Part shown: positions 7,001-9,850 of the stretch, piece after piece
How positions within the stretch are numbered: the stretch's first letter is position 1
How the letters are laid out: the number at the start of each line of letters is the position of its first letter
Assembly (NCBI GenBank): GCA_020850025.1
Contig: JADZFI010000013.1
Coordinates: 1-9,850 of the forward strand
Direction of reading: 5' to 3'
DNA from: Saprospiraceae bacterium
Lineage (GTDB): Bacteria; Bacteroidota; Bacteroidia; Chitinophagales; Saprospiraceae
Length of the DNA stretch: 9,850 nucleotides
Notes under the pieces: generated by a model
What the model was told of the DNA's origin: nothing
Databases searched by the model: none
The model's input: the letters and a program-made list of their open reading frames with translations, nothing else
Program-made: the position numbers and the translations under genes

Positions 7001-7696
7001 GAACAGGCTGCCTTGTACCAAAATGTGGTGGATACCTCCCTGAAAGCCATTTCTGATGCAGATAAAGACAGCATTCAACGGCAAGGCCTGGTATTAAAAA
7101 TGCTGACGGCGCTAAAACAAATTTGCAACCACCCGGCCCACTATCTGAAGAAAAAGGAGGCAGATCCGGCGCATTCCGGAAAAGCGCAGCGCCTGTTGGA
7201 TATCATGGGCGAAATCCTGGAAACCGGCGAAAAAACCCTCATTTTTACCCAATATCGGGAAATGGGCGATTTGCTCATTCCAATGCTTCAGGAACATTTG
7301 GGCGTGGAAGCGGCCTTCCTCCATGGGGGTGTGTCGAGAGCTGCGCGCGACAAAATGGTGGAAGATTTTCAGCAACGCCCCACGGCCCGGGTACTTTTGC
7401 TCTCCCTCAAAGCCGGCGGAACGGGTTTGAACCTGACGGCAGCTTCCAATGTAATCCATTACGACCTTTGGTGGAACCCTGCCGTAGAGGCCCAGGCCAC
7501 CGACCGCGCCTACAGAATCGGGCAGCACCGAAATGTGCAGGTGCATCGGTTTATTACTCAAAGTACCTTCGAAGAGCGCATCAATACCATGATACAATCC
7601 AAAAAAGAGCTCGCCAACTTAGCCGTAACCGCCGGAGAAAAATGGGTGGGCGATTTATCGGATAAAGAGTTGAAGGAACTGGTTAGGTTGGGTTAG
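4061..7696 (+). CDS. SWIM zinc-finger SNF2-family helicase-like ATPase
   Basis: This 1211-residue protein is a bacterial Swi2/Snf2 ATPase, related to HepA/RapA, expected to move along double-stranded DNA or remodel protein-DNA complexes in the cytoplasm. The N-terminal part has a SWIM zinc finger, CxCx6CxH (Cys163, Cys165, Cys172, His174), inside RCSCPDWAVPCKHM. A long helicase-associated middle region (about 200-735) follows. The motor starts at LRPYQVRGYEW (about 744) with Walker A DDMGLGKT (769-776), DEAQ (867-870), MTGTPVEN (894-901), the second RecA lobe with IFTQY (1061-1065) and SLKAGGTGLNL (1115-1125), and motif VI DRAYRIGQ (1148-1155). All motor motifs look intact. The ATG at 4121 (MPWYLDYKRR) matches the usual family start better than 4061, whose 20 extra residues are low-complexity; TACCTTTA at 4094-4101 could be a -7 element for that shorter form. 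It is divergent from the ATPase gene. Its cellular role is unknown. Confidence 0.93.
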   Translation: MSTILASLSPHYLYPKLHPLMPWYLDYKRRPAPKAAPGATRKEYGATWWGRQWLNALANIDYSNRLPRGKTYANKGLAHDLVLSDNIVSAKVTGSMPKPYKVDLALTPFSPETRKNLIKIVTENPLFLSKLLNRELPVELHEALKQHGIQLFPTQWKDVEGRCSCPDWAVPCKHMAAVFFLIANEIDKNPFLVFELRKVDLLQALKESGYTESESTSFSISAAATLQQLARTTLPDWQPDETLRAAIDFSNLPECQDSLLPLLSDKPVFYPEGNFKKELATAYKYMAKGINPADSEISKAELNAFRKSEKPLLLLDASNGAFISATLLDVHDQSVLAFNSMLELIKFLKYLPEAEVALSSPQIRGLHLAFRLADMLARKGAFVPQILQNREGASYIRFIPARLNDDVRAVCEQVSALLPPGMLVYVDDEQEYEPTDADALNTLTALFLGWTSGLYQLQSREFNPRHFWFFTGKAEPFATFETREYPKSVHLWLSRFFMTEKSIVPVFEVQLKGDDFEVTVSMEDRQQAFQAPVPLQEVLDNKKHAAMRLDALRDLTMVSEFFPELNGVIASNGKNKLLFNSLTFAQIFYKALPIIRLLGIRVLLPKELQKIFRPAMSMSLSAANKGKISGTGLLSFANMIDFEWQVALGDQQLSPDEFAKLVKNMRGIVRLADGFVFLEEQEIASLMKKIQQAPRPSGPKLLQVALSGEYQGMQVRLTESARALIAELLRPDSAPLPSGLQAQLRPYQVRGYEWLYKNTRLGLGSLIADDMGLGKTLQVIATLLRLKEEGTLGENRQALVVVPTTLLTNWTREITRFAPGLQAQVYHGAARVRTLPKEADVILTTYGMLRSDAALFQKPQWQMLVLDEAQNIKNLNTVQTKEVKKLKASVRIAMTGTPVENRLSEYYSLFDFTNHGYLGPLKTFTEEFAKPIELERNHAVLSNFQRATAPFLLRRVKTDKSIISDLPDKVETNQYCFLSKEQAALYQNVVDTSLKAISDADKDSIQRQGLVLKMLTALKQICNHPAHYLKKKEADPAHSGKAQRLLDIMGEILETGEKTLIFTQYREMGDLLIPMLQEHLGVEAAFLHGGVSRAARDKMVEDFQQRPTARVLLLSLKAGGTGLNLTAASNVIHYDLWWNPAVEAQATDRAYRIGQHRNVQVHRFITQSTFEERINTMIQSKKELANLAVTAGEKWVGDLSDKELKELVRLG

Positions 7697-7699
7697 GTT

Positions 7700-7747
7700 A
7701 AAAAGAGGTGTTTACAGCCAGGCAGACTACCCGGCTATAAACACCTC
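7700..7747 (-). terminator. Intrinsic terminator of the efflux operon, also facing the SNF2 gene
   Basis: GAGGTGTTTA (7705-7714) pairs perfectly with TAAACACCTC (7738-7747). After one mismatched pair, an inner AGCC/GGCT stem (7716-7719 with 7733-7736) closes a 13-nt loop. On the minus strand the hairpin is followed at once by five T (7704-7700), which fits a Rho-independent terminator for the outer-membrane factor gene ending at 7799. For the SNF2 gene, which ends at 7696, the same hairpin lies 8 nt downstream but has no T-run on the plus strand. A short GC stem at 7755-7770 (GGCGG/CCGCC) precedes it on the minus strand. Confidence 0.75.
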
Positions 7748-7798
7748 AAACTATGGCGGTCAAACCCGCCGGTATATCAAACCCCTCAAACACCAGAC

Positions 7799-9232
7799 TC
7801 ACTTCCACCCCCCTCCCAGCGCCCGGTAGATGTTCACTTTGGCGTCCAGTTGTTTCATTTTGATTTCCACCACATCCATTTTCGATTCCAGGGCCTCCCG
7901 CTGGGTGAGCAACACCTCGCCATAATCGGCCCGGGCTGAATTGAACAGGGTGCTCGCAATCTGGGTAGACTGGTTTAAAATCTCCACCTCCCGGTTTTTA
8001 AGGGCATAACTCTGGTTAAAATTCTGCACCTTGGCAAGCTGGTTCAACACGTCGGCATATGCATTCAGGATGGATTGCTCGTAGCGATAAACAGCCTGTA
8101 TCTGTTGTGCCGTGGCGGTGTTGTATGCCGCATAAAGGGCATTTTTATTCACCAGGGGCGCCATCAGATCGCCGGCCAGGGAGAACAAAATAGAGTGCGG
8201 GTTCACCAGATACACCGGGTTGAATGCCTGAAAACCGAGATCCGCACGGATGTCGAGCGAAGGCAGGAAATTGGCCCGGGCCACCTGTATGTCCAGCTTG
8301 GATGCCGCCAACTGCAATTCCGCCTGACGGATATCCGGCCGGTTCAGCAACAACTGGGCAGGCAAACCGGCAGGAAAGGAATCAATGGGCATTTCCAGAT
8401 ATCGATCCGAACTGCGCACCACCGGCCGGGGCATGCGCCCTGTGAGGAAATTGATCTTGTTCTCCGTTTCCGTAATGCGCTGTCGGATGTTGTACTGCAG
8501 GTTCTGGGTATTGAGCAACTGGGCTTCAAAACGGTTAACAGCCAGTTGCGTAACCCGCGCCGCATCCTTTTGCTGGCGCACTACTTTCAAGGCGTTCGAC
8601 TGAATGTCAATGTTTTGATCAATGATCTTCAGCAGGTTGTCCATAGCCAGCAGCTCGTAGTACGATTCGGCAATTTCGGCAATCAGGTTGGTCACCATAA
8701 AGTTCTTGCCTTCCGTACCGGCCAGATAGCGCATCACCGCAGCCTTTTTGGCATTGCGCAGCTTTTTCCAGATATCAATCTCCCAGGATGCCGTAAGCCC
8801 CAGGGCAAAATCCTGCAGCGGCTCAGGGAAGGCCTTGCCGGGCTTGACTTCCAATTGCTCCTCCAGGGCGCCAAAACGGGTGTAGCGACCCGGTTTTTCA
8901 GACGCTATACCGGCGCCCATGTTCACAAAAGGTTGGTATTCCCCTTTTCTGGCCCGCACCTCGTTTTTGAGGATCTCTATCTCCTGCAATACGATGTTCA
9001 ACTCCTGGTTGTTCTGCAAAGCAGTGTCAATCAGCGCCACCAAATTGCTGTCGGCAAAATAGGTTCTCCAATTGAGGTCGGCTATGTTCTGGCTATTCCC
9101 TTTTTGCCCGGAATAAGCCTCTGGGACGGCAGCATTTTCCTGTTTCAAGACCACTTTAGGGATGTTGCAGCTCCCGAGCAACAGGAGCAGCAGCATTCCC
9201 ACGGCCAGCAGTCCGTGTGTTTTATTTTTCAT
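7799..9232 (-). CDS. RND efflux outer-membrane factor, TolC/NodT-type lipoprotein
   Basis: This 477-residue protein is the outer-membrane channel of a tripartite RND efflux pump (OprM/CusC/NodT type). It starts with a lipoprotein signal, a long Leu run and the lipobox LLGSC, so Cys22 should be lipidated. The mature part shows family landmarks: NWRTYFAD near 55, the first helical repeat NQELNIVLQEIEILKNEVRARKG, then WEIDIWKKLRNAKKAA, MPRPVV, and the second repeat LLNRPDIRQAELQLAASKLDIQVARANFLPSL. The C-terminal segment ends VNIYRALGGGWK, the typical end of the family (ALGGGW). Length is normal. The ATG overlaps the end of the RND pump gene by 11 nt, so the two are probably translationally coupled. 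Substrates cannot be told from the sequence. Confidence 0.93.
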   Translation of the reverse strand: MKNKTHGLLAVGMLLLLLLGSCNIPKVVLKQENAAVPEAYSGQKGNSQNIADLNWRTYFADSNLVALIDTALQNNQELNIVLQEIEILKNEVRARKGEYQPFVNMGAGIASEKPGRYTRFGALEEQLEVKPGKAFPEPLQDFALGLTASWEIDIWKKLRNAKKAAVMRYLAGTEGKNFMVTNLIAEIAESYYELLAMDNLLKIIDQNIDIQSNALKVVRQQKDAARVTQLAVNRFEAQLLNTQNLQYNIRQRITETENKINFLTGRMPRPVVRSSDRYLEMPIDSFPAGLPAQLLLNRPDIRQAELQLAASKLDIQVARANFLPSLDIRADLGFQAFNPVYLVNPHSILFSLAGDLMAPLVNKNALYAAYNTATAQQIQAVYRYEQSILNAYADVLNQLAKVQNFNQSYALKNREVEILNQSTQIASTLFNSARADYGEVLLTQREALESKMDVVEIKMKQLDAKVNIYRALGGGWK

Positions 9233-9850
9233 TTCCTTTCTTTTTCCGGTTAACGATTCTTAAGAGTACGTTCAGTTTTTGGATCTTTTTGAGCAGCGAA
9301 GCCTCGGAATCGCTTTCCACAAAATCTTCCGTGAGCGGGTTCTGATCCTCATCCTGGATCAACTTCCGGCCTTCCGACAGTTTTCCAAAAACATAATACA
9401 GCCCCGGCACCACAATCACCCCGAAGAGGGTACCCAGCAACATGCCACCCAGGGAGGAAGAGCCGATGGTGCGGTTGCCCACAGCGCCTGCGCCCGTGGC
9501 CCTTACCAGCGGCACCAGACCGGCAATAAAGGCAAAGGAGGTCATCAAAATAGGGCGGAATCGGGTTCTGGCTCCTTCCACGGCGGCCTCGATCAGCGTG
9601 GCCCCCTGGTTGTGCTTTTGAATGGCAAATTCCACAATCAAAACGGCATTCTTACCCAACAAACCCACCAGCATGATCATACCGATCTGGGCGTAGATGT
9701 CGTTGTTCAAGCCCATCAGTTTCAACAACAGATAGGAACCGAAAATACCCGCCGGCAGCGATAACAACACGGCAAACGGAATGAGGAAGCTTTCGTACTG
9801 GGAAGCCAAAACGAGGTACACGAAAATGAACACGATGATGAACACGTACA
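9222..9850 (-). CDS. RND (HAE1/AcrB-type) multidrug efflux pump, C-terminal part
   Basis: This is the inner-membrane, proton-driven pump of the tripartite system; the window holds only its last roughly 209 residues and the gene continues beyond 9850. The frame is open to the window edge, and the GTG at 9845 is an internal Val, not a start. The fragment corresponds to the last five membrane helices of AcrB (TM8-TM12): FIFVYLVLASQYESF, then IPFAVLLSLPAGIFGSYLLL, then IGMIMLVGLLGKNAVLIVEFA, RFRPILMTSFAFIAGLVPL and GMLLGTLFGVIVVPGLYYVF. Landmarks such as GKNAVLIVEFA, ARTRFRPILMT and the ATGAGAVGNRTIG loop are intact. After TM12 a polar, charged tail of about 50 residues follows, longer than in AcrB. 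It overlaps the outer-membrane factor gene by 11 nt. The periplasmic adaptor gene is presumably upstream, outside the window. Confidence 0.94.
   Translation of the reverse strand, partial: YVFIIVFIFVYLVLASQYESFLIPFAVLLSLPAGIFGSYLLLKLMGLNNDIYAQIGMIMLVGLLGKNAVLIVEFAIQKHNQGATLIEAAVEGARTRFRPILMTSFAFIAGLVPLVRATGAGAVGNRTIGSSSLGGMLLGTLFGVIVVPGLYYVFGKLSEGRKLIQDEDQNPLTEDFVESDSEASLLKKIQKLNVLLRIVNRKKKGNEK

Noticed and set aside
7681..7700. Telomere-like GGTTAGGTTG GGTTAGGTTA run
   Set aside because: It encodes the last residues of the SNF2 protein (LVRLG and the TAG stop); two imperfect copies in a coding end are best seen as chance.
7746..7791. Four copies of TCAAAC within 46 bp
   Set aside because: The spacing is irregular (14, 17 and 9 bp) and no symmetry or known site fits; probably chance in a short AC-rich gap.
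8075..9253. Long open frame of 392 codons on the plus strand
   Set aside because: It is antisense to the well-supported outer-membrane factor gene, its protein shows no domain, and it starts and ends without gene-like context; it is a shadow of codon use on the other strand.

Overview
The window looks like chromosomal DNA from a member of the Bacteroidota, possibly near the Saprospiria or Chitinophagia. I base this on protein character (a LytTR response regulator, a short Crp/Fnr protein with YLGVTPEHLS in its helix-turn-helix, a SWIM-SNF2 protein), on the lack of clear Shine-Dalgarno sites, and on several matches to the Bacteroidota promoter pattern TTTG-N~20-TAnnTTTG. Base composition is moderate, near half G+C by eye. 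No rRNA, tRNA, CRISPR array or intact insertion sequence was seen.

Layout, left to right. (1) Positions 1-695, plus strand: the 3' part of a LytTR response regulator gene, broken by an in-frame TAG two codons after the presumed phosphoacceptor Asp. (2) 850-1074, plus: a wreck of a REP-associated tyrosine transposase (RAYT). It keeps the N-terminus, lacks the catalytic middle and ends in what looks like the original C-terminal tail. A textbook Bacteroidota promoter lies in front of it and a perfect 11-bp hairpin lies just behind it. (3) 1132-2769, minus: a Crp/Fnr-type regulator gene followed by a gene for an exported cyclase-family (kynurenine-formamidase-like) metal hydrolase. (4) 2811-3983, minus: an AAA ATPase with a DUF4143 C-terminal domain. 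It is divergent from (5) 4061-7696, plus: a 1211-residue SWIM-zinc-finger SNF2 helicase-like ATPase. The region between these two holds an elaborate set of palindromes that looks like a tandem operator. (6) 7700-7747: a hairpin with a T-run on the minus strand, ending the efflux operon that comes in from the right. (7) 7799-9850, minus: a TolC/NodT-type outer-membrane lipoprotein and, overlapping it by 11 nt, the C-terminal part of an RND (HAE1/AcrB-type) inner-membrane pump, which runs off the window.

Working together: the RND pump and the outer-membrane factor form one tripartite efflux machine, with the periplasmic adaptor presumably further upstream outside the window. The Crp/Fnr gene and the cyclase-family gene may be a regulator-target pair. 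The ATPase and the SNF2 protein share a control region but are not a known functional pair. I found no convincing undescribed multi-gene system. The most notable signals are the two decaying genes at the left end, the hairpin next to the dead transposase, and the palindromic divergent control region at 3998-4043.
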